A DNA stretch of 64,000 nucleotides, from contig JAWLCL010000015.1 in the NCBI GenBank assembly GCA_041687255.1, forward strand, positions 53,052-117,051, in the 5' to 3' direction. The notes below the pieces were generated by a model. It was not told the DNA's origin. It was given only the letters and a program-made list of their open reading frames with translations, and did no database searches. Numbering within the stretch: position 1 is the first letter of the stretch; each line of letters opens with the position of its first letter. Shown one piece after another: positions 26,742-35,174 of this stretch. The DNA comes from Mariniphaga sp041687255 (GTDB lineage: Bacteria; Bacteroidota; Bacteroidia; Bacteroidales; Prolixibacteraceae). The position numbers were made by a program, and so were the translations under genes.

Positions 26742-28868
26742 TTAAAGCAGCCCTTTCTTTTGCAGATAAGGTTCAATGGAAGGTTCTTTTCCACGGAACT
26801 TTTTATATACTTCCATGCCTTCATCGGAACCGCATTTTTCGAGCAGGGTCCTGAATTTGGCAGCTACTTCCGGGTTGAATAAATCGCCGGTTTCTTTGAA
26901 AGCATAGAAGGCGTCGGTATCAAGCACTCCGGCCCAATAGTATACGTAGTATCCTGCAGAATATCCTCCATTAAAGATATGAGAGAAATAAGTACTGCGG
27001 TAACGGGGAATAAACTCGGGTATTAATCCGATTTTATCCATTGACGTTTTTTCAAATTCCCTTACATCAGCAATATCTGTATTGGTTGTTGTGTGGTAAT
27101 CCATGTCGAGCAACGCTGCAGCAACGAATTCACCGGTAAGGAAACCCTGGTTGAAAGTTCCGCTTTTTTCCAGTTTTGCAATCAACTCATCGGGAATGGG
27201 TTCGCCGGTCTGATAGTGTGTAGCATAAACTTTCAATACTTCCGGTTCTGCTGCCCAGTTCTCCATAATCTGAGACGGCAACTCAACAAAGTCTCTCGGC
27301 ACACTGCCTGCTGTGCGGTCATAAGGGCCGTCAGCAAACAATCCATGCAGTGCATGTCCGAATTCATGGAAGAATGTAGACACTTCATCGAAGCTCAGCA
27401 AAGCAGGAGTATCTCCGGCAGGGCGTGTGAAATTCATTACAATAGAACCGATGCGGGGAATACGTTTGCCGTCGCGGTATGTGGCACTGCGGAAGCCAGT
27501 TGACCAGGCACCCACTCTCTTACCGTCACGAGGATGGAAATCCATGTACAGGACACCCAGAGGAGAACCGTTGGCTTCCAGCACTTCGTAAACTTCAGCT
27601 TCTTCATGATAAGTTGGCCAGTCGCGCTTTTCGAATTTCAGCCCGTAAAGATTCTCCACTACATAGAAAATACCTTTTTTGGCATTGTCCAGGCTAAAGT
27701 AAGGCTTAATTTCAGCTTCATCCAGATCGAATTTCTGCTTGCGGAGCTTTTCATTGTAGTACCACCAGTCCCATGATGCAAGCTCGAAATTGTTCCCTTC
27801 TTTATTAATAATTTCCTGCATTTCTTTAACATCCTGCTTTGCCATTTCCAATGCAGGTTTCCAGATTTGCAACAGAAAATCATAAACGGCTCCAGGAGTT
27901 TTAGCCATGTTAACATCAATAACGTATTCAGCATGGTTGTTAAAGCCTAAAAGTTTTGCCCGCTGATCGCGCAGTTTTACTAACTTTTTAATGATTTCCT
28001 TATTATCGAATTCATTGTCGTTATCACCACGCATAAAGTAGCCGCGATAAAGCTTTTCGCGCAGGTCTCTGTTTTCAGCATACTGCAGGAAAGGAATCAT
28101 GCTGGGTTTTGCAAGGGTAAACACCCATTTGCCCTCTTCACCTGAAGCCTTTGCATCATCGGCGGCACGGGCAATTACATCTTCCGGTAATCCGGCTAGA
28201 TCTTCTTCTTTATCAATTACAAGCTTAAAATTCTTGTTTGTTTCAGCAAGCAGGTTTTCACCGAACTGAAGGCTCATTTTCGACAGCTCTTCATTATAGT
28301 TTCTGAGTGTTTCCTGATCTTCCGGAGAGAGATTGGCGCCGCCACGTACAAAGTCCTGGTAATATTTTTCTACCACACGCAATTGTTCAGCATCCAGGTT
28401 AAGTTCGTTACGTTGCTCGTAAACGCTCTTGATTCTTTTAAACAGGCCGGCATTCAGTGAAATGTTATCCCCGTGCTGAGTCATCAACGGTGAAACTTCG
28501 CGGGCAATGGCCTGCATGTTGTCGTTGGTGTTGGCTGAACTCAGCGGATAAAAAACACCGGTAACTTTCGAAAGTAAATCACCTGATTTGTCAAGCGCTA
28601 AAATGGTGTTCTCAAACGTTGGCTCTTCCTTGTTCTCAACAATGGCATTTACTTCAGCTTCCTGTTGCTTGATTCCTTCCTTCATTGCAGGAAGAAAATG
28701 TTCTTCTTTGATTTCATCAAATGGTGGAACTCCATGAGGTGTAGTCCACTCACTAAAAAAAGGATTATTCATATCAGCATCCGATGCATTCTTTTGATTC
28801 TGGCAGGAAAATAATACTGCAGCAAAAACAAAAATTAAAATAAGAAAATTAATTGTTTTATTCATCAT
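26742..28868 (-). CDS. dcp: M3 family peptidyl-dipeptidase (Dcp-like), lipoprotein
   Basis: The 708-residue zinc metallopeptidase begins with a lipoprotein signal (FAAVLFSCQNQ), so it is anchored in the periplasm or at the outer membrane. The catalytic motif is H501-E-F-G-H505 in FHEFGHALHGLF, with a third ligand in the helix that follows. The N-terminal half is the helical lid typical of M3 enzymes. Dcp removes dipeptides from the C-termini of short peptides. Two successive ATG codons begin the gene; either is possible. It ends at the shared terminator next to vapC. Confidence 0.93.
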   Translation of the reverse strand: MMNKTINFLILIFVFAAVLFSCQNQKNASDADMNNPFFSEWTTPHGVPPFDEIKEEHFLPAMKEGIKQQEAEVNAIVENKEEPTFENTILALDKSGDLLSKVTGVFYPLSSANTNDNMQAIAREVSPLMTQHGDNISLNAGLFKRIKSVYEQRNELNLDAEQLRVVEKYYQDFVRGGANLSPEDQETLRNYNEELSKMSLQFGENLLAETNKNFKLVIDKEEDLAGLPEDVIARAADDAKASGEEGKWVFTLAKPSMIPFLQYAENRDLREKLYRGYFMRGDNDNEFDNKEIIKKLVKLRDQRAKLLGFNNHAEYVIDVNMAKTPGAVYDFLLQIWKPALEMAKQDVKEMQEIINKEGNNFELASWDWWYYNEKLRKQKFDLDEAEIKPYFSLDNAKKGIFYVVENLYGLKFEKRDWPTYHEEAEVYEVLEANGSPLGVLYMDFHPRDGKRVGAWSTGFRSATYRDGKRIPRIGSIVMNFTRPAGDTPALLSFDEVSTFFHEFGHALHGLFADGPYDRTAGSVPRDFVELPSQIMENWAAEPEVLKVYATHYQTGEPIPDELIAKLEKSGTFNQGFLTGEFVAAALLDMDYHTTTNTDIADVREFEKTSMDKIGLIPEFIPRYRSTYFSHIFNGGYSAGYYVYYWAGVLDTDAFYAFKETGDLFNPEVAAKFRTLLEKCGSDEGMEVYKKFRGKEPSIEPYLQKKGLL

Positions 28869-28893
28869 AATGTTATCATTGATTTCCGGGGTA

Positions 28894-28901
28894 CAAAAAT
28901 A
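28894..28901 (-). promoter_or_regulatory. Bacteroidota -7 element before the M3 peptidase gene
   Basis: The minus strand reads TATTTTTG, matching TAnnTTTG, 25 bases before the start codon. No clear -33 element was seen. Confidence 0.4.
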
Positions 28902-29031
28902 TTATTTTTCAGATTCCTGATACTGACTATTATTAGTTCTTTCATTAAATTTTCAAAAGATCAGCACAAAAATGTTAATAATAGTTAAAGATTAATTTTG
29001 CAACAAATAAAGAGGGTTCATTCATTTTTCC

Positions 29032-29039
29032 TATTTTTG
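29032..29039 (+). promoter_or_regulatory. Bacteroidota -7 element before the enolase-superfamily gene
   Basis: TATTTTTG matches TAnnTTTG 28 bases before the ATG at 29068. The nearest TTTG upstream (28997-29000) is farther away than the usual 19-21 bases. Confidence 0.4.
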
Positions 29040-29067
29040 AAGTAATTCATTATTAAACCAATAAAAA

Positions 29068-30477
29068 ATGACTTCAAGTAAAAATGAAAACTCTGAGCTT
29101 AGCAATAATTGCAACAGCCGAAGGAAATTTTTGGCAAAGACAGCTCTGGGAGGTCTCAGTCTGGCATTTTTGGCAAAATCGAACGATGTAGCTGCCGGCA
29201 TTAACTATGCAACCCAGAATGTTAGCCGCAGTTCCAGCCCCACAGACCTTAAGATAACTGATCTACGTGTAGCCCACACTACCGATGGTCCTATTTTAAA
29301 AGTTTATACCAATCAGGATATCTATGGACTGGGTGAAGTACGTGACATTGCTGATCCTCGTTATGCACTGATGCTTAAGAGCCGCATTTTAGGATTAAAC
29401 CCCTGCAACGTGGAACAGATATTTAAGGCAGTAAAACAATTTGGTGGTCATGGACGGCAGGGTGGAGGAGTCTCCGGTGTGGAAATGGCACTTTGGGATT
29501 TGGCCGGTAAAGCTTATGGAGTGCCCGTGTACCAGCTGTTAGGGGGCAAGTACAGAGATAAGGTCAGAATATATGCCGATACTCCTTCATCAAAAGATCC
29601 GGAGGTTTATGCAAAACGGATGAGGTATCGCATGGAGCAGGGATATACGTTCCTTAAAATGGATTTTGGTATCGGCCTGATAGAAGATATACCCAATGCC
29701 CTGTTAGGCGAGAAATTCTGGGAAGGACAAAGCGAATGGGATCAAAGCAGGTTAATGAATTTAAGCAACACCAAACATCCCTTTACCCGAATTCAGATAA
29801 CAGACCTGGGGCTTGAAAAGATGGTTGAATATGTGCATAAGGTAAGGGAAATTGTAGGCTACGAAGTTCCTCTGTGTGCCGACCATTTTGGTCATTTCGA
29901 TACCAATACTGCCATTCGTTTGGGCAATGCACTCGAAAAGTATCAGCTTGCCTGGCTTGAAGACATGGTGCCCTGGTTTTACACAGAAAAATGGAAAGAG
30001 ATAACCCGTGCAATAAATACGCCTACATTAACCGGTGAAGATATTTTTGGCAAGGAAGCCTTTATAACATTATGCGATGAGCGTGCTGTTGATATGGTCC
30101 ATCCTGATTTAGCTTCTGCAGGGGGCATACTTGAAACCAAGAAGATTGGCGATTATGCCGAAGAAAAAGGTATCGCCATGGCCATGCATTTTGCGGGAAC
30201 ACCGGTTAGCTTTATGGCCAATGTACACTGCGCTGCAGCTACCCAGAATTTTGTGGCCCTGGAACACCACGATGTGGATACTCCTTATTGGGAAGATTAC
30301 GTTACCGGCCAAAAACCTTTGGTTGAGAATGGATTTGCGCCGGTTCCGGAAGCGCCGGGATTGGGTGTCGATATAAATGAAGACGTTGTAAAGGAACACC
30401 TGCGGAAAGGAGAAGAGTTTTTTGCACCTACAGAGGAATGGAACGAGCGGAAGTCATGGGACCGTACCTGGAGCTGA
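29068..30477 (+). CDS. mandelate racemase/muconate lactonizing enzyme family, Tat-exported
   Basis: This 469-residue enolase-superfamily enzyme abstracts a proton next to a carboxylate, as in sugar-acid dehydratases and racemases. A Tat-like leader, NSRRKFLAK at residues 16-24, precedes the hydrophobic stretch. The N-terminal capping domain (about 60-180) is followed by the barrel with FLKMDFG as the strand-2 lysine region, CADHFGHFD, WLEDMVPWF and TGEDIFG as the three metal-ligand strands, and AMHFAGTPVS near the end. Export of such an enzyme is unusual. It leads a block with a BASS transporter and an RraA-like protein on the same strand. Confidence 0.88.
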   Translation: MTSSKNENSELSNNCNSRRKFLAKTALGGLSLAFLAKSNDVAAGINYATQNVSRSSSPTDLKITDLRVAHTTDGPILKVYTNQDIYGLGEVRDIADPRYALMLKSRILGLNPCNVEQIFKAVKQFGGHGRQGGGVSGVEMALWDLAGKAYGVPVYQLLGGKYRDKVRIYADTPSSKDPEVYAKRMRYRMEQGYTFLKMDFGIGLIEDIPNALLGEKFWEGQSEWDQSRLMNLSNTKHPFTRIQITDLGLEKMVEYVHKVREIVGYEVPLCADHFGHFDTNTAIRLGNALEKYQLAWLEDMVPWFYTEKWKEITRAINTPTLTGEDIFGKEAFITLCDERAVDMVHPDLASAGGILETKKIGDYAEEKGIAMAMHFAGTPVSFMANVHCAAATQNFVALEHHDVDTPYWEDYVTGQKPLVENGFAPVPEAPGLGVDINEDVVKEHLRKGEEFFAPTEEWNERKSWDRTWS

Positions 30478-30561
30478 TAGTTGCTCCTTCATTCTGTCAA
30501 TGCCGGTTTGGTAATTGACAACATGAACTTTCTCCAGTGCTAATTTCAAAACCTTTTACGT

Positions 30562-31872
30562 GTGAAAAACTTAAATATTCATCGTTTGCTCCTTTTTGCA
30601 GCAGCAGTTTTGTTTTCATTGTTTGCTGTTTTCTATTTTTTGGAAGAGTTTGAATTTACAGGGCCTTTCCTAATCCTGGGATTTATCAGCCTTGCCATTG
30701 CTGTAAGGGGATATGCTGCTTTCCGGGGATTTTCCTATTCATTATGGATATTTACTGCAGTGACAGTATCGATGTATTATCCTGAATATTTTCTTTCGGT
30801 GGGTGATTTTCAGTTACAGCAGCTGATAGTGCCCTTATTGCAAATCATTATGTTTGGGATGGGCTCCCAAATGAGTCTGAAAGATTTTGCAGGTGTGGTG
30901 AAAATGCCTAAGGGAGTTATTGCAGGCGTAATCTGCCAGTTTACAATAATGCCCATTGTCGGAATTTCTGTTGCTTCAATGTTCAGCTTTCCACCCGAGA
31001 TTGCCGCAGGTATTGTGCTTGTAGGATCTTCGCCCAGCGGTCTTGCTTCCAATGTAATGTCTTTTCTGGCAAAGGCTAACCTTGCACTGTCAGTAACATT
31101 AACTGCATTTGCTACTCTGTTGTCACCCCTGCTTACACCGTTTCTCATGAAAACCTTCGCCGGGCAGATGGTGGAGGTCGATTTCTGGAACATGATGCTG
31201 GGCATTTTCAACATGGTGATTTTACCTATTGTTGCCGGGCTCATTTTTAATATCTTTTCATTGACTAAAGTGCCGCTGAAAGGAAAGGTTATTCAGCTGG
31301 CAGGTTACTTTCTTGTGATAGTATTAAAAAACTTTATATCGTGGCAAACAACCGAAATTTCTGCAGGTGGATTCCTGAGAGGAATGGGAACCGATGTATT
31401 TTGGTTTATGTTGTTGCCAATAGCCGGAGCTTATGTTTTTAACTATTTTGCCCGCGATAACAAGGAAGTTTTAAATCAGGCGCTGGCTTTTATTTCAATG
31501 CTGGGAATTGGCATTATAATAACCATTATTACCGCTGCCGGTCGCGAAAGCCTGCTGGAAGTTGGTTTTCTGTTAATATTAGCTTGTTTTATGCATAACA
31601 TGTTTGGGTATGGCCTTGGTTATTCTGTTGCCCGCTTCATTTTGCGGATGAATGAACAGGATAGCCGTACCATATCGCTGGAGGTAGGTATGCAAAACGG
31701 AGGACTGGCATCAGGGCTGGCGTTGCAGATGGGGAAAGTAGCAACAGTAGGGCTGGCACCGGCAATATTTGGCCCTATGATGAACATAACCGGCTCTTCG
31801 CTGGCAACCTGGTGGAGGAGTAAAACAAAAGTTAAAGACAGAAGAAGTGAAAGTAAAATTCTAAACAAATAA
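30562..31872 (+). CDS. bile acid:sodium symporter family (BASS) transporter
   Basis: The 436-residue protein begins with GTG; no ATG is better placed. About 65 N-terminal residues form two extra hydrophobic helices. A BASS core of about ten helices follows, with the motifs MGSQMSLKDFAGV, VLVGSSPSGLASNVMSFLAKAN and EVGMQNGGLASGLAL typical of the sodium-binding crossover. The natural substrates of bacterial BASS proteins include organic and keto acids. It lies 84 bases after the enolase-superfamily gene and 14 bases before the RraA-like gene, so it may import the acid they act on. Confidence 0.88.
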   Translation: MKNLNIHRLLLFAAAVLFSLFAVFYFLEEFEFTGPFLILGFISLAIAVRGYAAFRGFSYSLWIFTAVTVSMYYPEYFLSVGDFQLQQLIVPLLQIIMFGMGSQMSLKDFAGVVKMPKGVIAGVICQFTIMPIVGISVASMFSFPPEIAAGIVLVGSSPSGLASNVMSFLAKANLALSVTLTAFATLLSPLLTPFLMKTFAGQMVEVDFWNMMLGIFNMVILPIVAGLIFNIFSLTKVPLKGKVIQLAGYFLVIVLKNFISWQTTEISAGGFLRGMGTDVFWFMLLPIAGAYVFNYFARDNKEVLNQALAFISMLGIGIIITIITAAGRESLLEVGFLLILACFMHNMFGYGLGYSVARFILRMNEQDSRTISLEVGMQNGGLASGLALQMGKVATVGLAPAIFGPMMNITGSSLATWWRSKTKVKDRRSESKILNK

Positions 31873-31886
31873 AACTTATACAAAAA

Positions 31887-32810
31887 ATGAAAAAAGTAGT
31901 ATTGTTGTTTACATTCCTTGCAATGTTCTCATTTTGGGGAACGGCACAGGTTGAACCTACACCCGAACAAATGAGATTTTACACACCCGAGTGGCAGGGG
32001 GAACGTGATGCCGGAGGGCGGCCGGTAGTGCCGCGCGAACTGCTCGACCGCCTGCTTAATCTCTCCATTGAAGAAGCCTGGGGAGTTCTCAGGGGTGAAG
32101 GTTACCACAACCAGTTCGAAGGGGGCTGGGAAATGATACATGACAACCAGCCCTTTGTTGGCCGTGCACTGACGGTGCAGTATATGCCCAACCGTCCGGA
32201 TATAAACAGCCAAATCATACAAGTGGGAGAGAAGGAAGGACGTATAGGAGCCTCCAATTCCTGGCCCATCGATATGCTTAAGGAAGGTGATGTTTATGTT
32301 GCCGATGGATTTGGAAAGGTCATTGACGGAACGCTTATTGGAGATAACCTTGGAAATTCAATCTATTCGAAATCAAAAACAGGGGTTGTTTTTAACGGCG
32401 GAGCACGCGATTTGGAAGGGCTTTCAAAAATCGAAGGCTTCAATGCCTACACCCGGGGTTTTGACCCCTCATTCATTATGGAGATGATGGTAACCGGCAT
32501 AAATGTACCCATTCGCATCGGCAGAGCCGTTGTTGCCCCGGGCGATGTGGTGCTTGCAAAACGTGAGGGAGTGATTTTTATACCTGCCCATCTGGTTGAA
32601 AAAGTTGTTATAACCGGAGAATTTGTAGCTATCAGAGATAAATTCGGACATGAAATGCTGAGAAAAGGGGTATATACGCCCGGCCAGATAGATACACGCT
32701 GGACCGATGAAATTAAAAATTCATTTTTAAAATGGCTTGATGAAAACCCGGATGAAATCCCTATGTCGAGGGAAGAGTTGGATGAATACATGAAAAACAG
32801 GACCTGGTAA
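31887..32810 (+). CDS. RraA family protein with signal peptide
   Basis: The 307-residue product has a Sec signal peptide (MKKVVLLFTFLAMFSFWGTAQ) and then an RraA-like fold. The visible family parts are GRALTVQY, GDVYVADGFGKVIDGTLIGDNLG, and GVVFNGGARDLEGL, with the metal-binding Asp and Arg expected in GGARDLEG. RraA-fold proteins include 4-hydroxy-4-methyl-2-oxoglutarate aldolases as well as the RNase E inhibitor. A secreted version is more likely an enzyme on an acid than an RNase regulator. It closes the three-gene block with the dehydratase-like enzyme and the BASS transporter. Confidence 0.87.
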   Translation: MKKVVLLFTFLAMFSFWGTAQVEPTPEQMRFYTPEWQGERDAGGRPVVPRELLDRLLNLSIEEAWGVLRGEGYHNQFEGGWEMIHDNQPFVGRALTVQYMPNRPDINSQIIQVGEKEGRIGASNSWPIDMLKEGDVYVADGFGKVIDGTLIGDNLGNSIYSKSKTGVVFNGGARDLEGLSKIEGFNAYTRGFDPSFIMEMMVTGINVPIRIGRAVVAPGDVVLAKREGVIFIPAHLVEKVVITGEFVAIRDKFGHEMLRKGVYTPGQIDTRWTDEIKNSFLKWLDENPDEIPMSREELDEYMKNRTW

Positions 32811-32913
32811 CGATAGTTCTGGTATAAAGTTTTACAGGTTTATTCTACAGTCAGAATCTGAAAGAATGACCGGAATTATGCCTTTTATGCAACGGCTCCA
32901 CATTACCAAAATA

Positions 32914-32943
32914 AAAAAAGGCTGTCTTTTTTAAGGCAGCCTT
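32914..32943 (-). terminator. terminator, mainly for the DUF4252 transcript
   Basis: AAGGCTGTC (32918-32926) and GGCAGCCTT (32935-32943) pair with one G-U. On the minus strand the stem is followed by a run of T, after the DUF4252 gene. It may also slow the convergent RraA operon. Confidence 0.6.
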
Positions 32944-32983
32944 AACTTTTAAATCAATGCTTTGTCAACTTCAATTAATTGCA

Positions 32984-33499
32984 CTATTCTTCATTAGTTT
33001 TTGTAGTTCCTCCTACATCAATGTTAAGTGAGTTGGTAATTTTACCAATATTCTCAGGGTCGATTATACCGCTAATACTGATTAAGGTGCTGTTATCACC
33101 GCCCACTACAAGGATCAGGTCGGAAAGTTTCCCGTTTCCTCCGTCTTTGGCAAGGAAGCGCACAACTTCATCCGATTCGGTAACTTCCATTAAAACTTCA
33201 AATTCATTGTTTTTGAAAAATCCATCTTTTTCAAGTTCTGAATAGAAATCAAGTTTTCCTGTAACTTCTGAATCTTCAACTGTCAGTATTCTGATGCCTC
33301 TGAGGTCGGAAAGCATTTTACTTGTAGCCGGGTCTCCGGTGTCGAGTTGTCCGGCAAATCCCAGCAATTTCCCGGATATATTCACAGTGGTAAATCCCTC
33401 TTGATTGGCATACTTTTCAAACAATCTGTCCACAGGCGATTTTTGTGCAAATGTTACCAGCGGCAACATCATCACGAGAATAAAAATTAATTTTTTCAT
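32984..33499 (-). CDS. DUF4252 domain-containing secreted protein
   Basis: The ATG at 33499 (171 residues) begins a clear signal peptide, MKKLIFILVMMLPLVTFAQ; the frame is open 16 codons further but without it. The mature part matches DUF4252 (VDRLFEKYANQEGFTTVNISG, LRGIRILTVED, DLILVVGGDNSTLISISG). The family is Bacteroidota-specific, uncharacterised, and often encoded beside an ECF sigma and its anti-sigma factor, as here. It is probably a periplasmic effector or sensor of that set. Confidence 0.88.
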   Translation of the reverse strand: MKKLIFILVMMLPLVTFAQKSPVDRLFEKYANQEGFTTVNISGKLLGFAGQLDTGDPATSKMLSDLRGIRILTVEDSEVTGKLDFYSELEKDGFFKNNEFEVLMEVTESDEVVRFLAKDGGNGKLSDLILVVGGDNSTLISISGIIDPENIGKITNSLNIDVGGTTKTNEE

Positions 33500-33568
33500 G
33501 GCTTTAAATTTTAATGTTATTGTTGTATTTTTTTGTTTGCAATTCATTCTGTTTTATTTTCAGTATGT

Positions 33569-34111
33569 TCAATTCGTATTTGCAGGTTTATTCATTTTTT
33601 CTACTACGTCAAGGTATTCATTCACCGGCTTCACTGTTTCCTGTATAGGTTCGGCAGCTGATTGCAGTTTGTCGAAATTCGACAGGGCTGCCAGTCCTTC
33701 ATTGTATTTTGCCGAGACAAATGCCAGGGTTTGCTCTGCATGTGCATAGGCTAATTCAGGGTCATCGAAGGTGTCGGCATATTGTTGTTCCTGTTGCTGA
33801 AACAGAAGAAATCCTCCCACAATAAATATCACTGAAGCAGCTATACCTGAAACAGCCTGCCACAGCCATATCCGTTTTGTTTTGCGGGCAGGTTCATTTT
33901 CGCTGATGTAATTCAGTATATCATCTTCAATAGTATCTTCATTTACCGGTTCAGCAAACCCTGATAATCCATTGAAAAACCCTTTATATTCCTTAAGTTC
34001 ATCAGCTACTTCGCCGGTACTGAAGTAGGCTTCCAATTCCCTTTCTTCCTGCAGGGTGGTTTCTCCTTCAAAATAGCGATGCAGCAAATGCTTTATTTCC
34101 GTTGTTTTCAT
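33569..34111 (-). CDS. anti-sigma-like membrane protein
   Basis: The 180-residue product has a cytoplasmic N-terminal part (about 1-80, HRYFEGETTLQEERELEAYF), one membrane helix (about 88-105, VSGIAASVIFIVGGFLLF) and a small periplasmic tail. The topology and the position suggest an anti-sigma factor of the ECF protein encoded just upstream. Its start overlaps the end of the sigma gene by 44 bases, which suggests translational coupling. I see no FecR domain in it. Confidence 0.78.
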   Translation of the reverse strand: MKTTEIKHLLHRYFEGETTLQEERELEAYFSTGEVADELKEYKGFFNGLSGFAEPVNEDTIEDDILNYISENEPARKTKRIWLWQAVSGIAASVIFIVGGFLLFQQQEQQYADTFDDPELAYAHAEQTLAFVSAKYNEGLAALSNFDKLQSAAEPIQETVKPVNEYLDVVEKMNKPANTN

Positions 34112-34610
34112 CTTTATTCAATTTTATATACTCGTCGCGTACTTTTTTTCTTGCTCTCGAAAGGTTCACTCTGATGGCATTCACCTGCAATCCGGTCAGC
34201 TCGGCAATCTCTTCATATTCCAGTTGCTGCAAATCGCGCATCTCCATAACCTGGCGCTGTACTTCCGGCAACTGACCAATAAGTTGCTTTACCTGGCCTG
34301 CAGCTTCTCCCAACTCAATTTTCGAATGAACATCTATTGTTACCTGCTTAAGTTGCCTGTCGGTTTCTGCATCAATGGGGACCGTTCTGTTGGCCCTGAT
34401 GATGTCGAGGCACCGGTTGCGGGTCATCCGCATGGCAAAAGCTTCCCAGTTTTCAACATGGTCCAGTTCTTTCCTTTTTTGCCAAAGCTTTAAAAAAATG
34501 TCCTGTACCACATCCCTGGCGTCATCTTCATCCTTCAGGAAGTGTGTGGCAAACCGAAGAACTTTCTTACTTACAGGCAAAACTTTTGTTTTAAAATCAC
34601 TGTCAACCAT
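34068..34610 (-). CDS. ECF RNA polymerase sigma factor
   Basis: The 180-residue protein is a two-domain ECF sigma factor. Region 2 contains FLKDEDDARDVVQDIFLKLW, the core-binding and -10 recognition part. Region 4 has the helix-turn-helix QLEYEEIAELTGLQVNAIR, which reads the -35 element. It heads the sigma / anti-sigma / DUF4252 unit on the minus strand. Its targets are not known, but the unit may regulate itself. Confidence 0.92.
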   Translation of the reverse strand: MVDSDFKTKVLPVSKKVLRFATHFLKDEDDARDVVQDIFLKLWQKRKELDHVENWEAFAMRMTRNRCLDIIRANRTVPIDAETDRQLKQVTIDVHSKIELGEAAGQVKQLIGQLPEVQRQVMEMRDLQQLEYEEIAELTGLQVNAIRVNLSRARKKVRDEYIKLNKDENNGNKAFAASLF

Positions 34611-35174
34611 CTGTTTTTCTGTTTTTCATCTGCTTTCTCAGGCAGGTTTTCAAAGGTAAGACGTAGTATAATTATATTCATTACATGGCCCTGTTAAATT
34701 TTTTCAGGCATTTAAATTGCAAGCAATTTTCTGCTCTCCAATGCCTGACATAACAACCGGAAATGATTACTTATTCCCTTGTCTTATACGCAGCAAAGTA
34801 AAAATTCTTTTTTATCCCGAAGGTTTTGAGTACAGTTAAATACTGTATATCTGTTAAGCTATTGTCAGTCAGCTACGAACAGTATTCCTGAGGGAGAAAA
34901 AGGTCGCAGGTGATGACAGGTTTCATAGCGGCTGCAGGTGGGCTCATTTCAGGGTTTTGAAAATACATTGCAACCGGCAATAGAAGAGACAGATTAGGGA
35001 GATTTGAGCTTTGGATAAATATTTTTAGTATTTTAACAGCTGAATTATTTTAAGAAGCTTAAACGTGAAATGAGCATGAGCAATAAGTCACACCGATCAT
35101 TTTTTTATATGCCGGAAACTACAGGGTCATGCGAATTACGTACTATTCCATTGAAAACTAACAAAGTTAATAAT
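34611..35174. other. intergenic region between the sigma gene and the GH2 gene
   Basis: This 564-base gap has no convincing gene. It holds the divergent promoters and a TACAGT/ACTGTA inverted repeat at 34831-34847, a possible operator. The GH2 reading frame is open from 35070 but the signal peptide start at 35175 is better. Confidence 0.5.
34651..34658 (-). promoter_or_regulatory. Bacteroidota -7 element before the ECF sigma gene
   Basis: The minus strand has TACCTTTG, matching TAnnTTTG, 40 bases before the sigma gene start. A -33 TTTG at the right distance is not clear. Confidence 0.45.
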
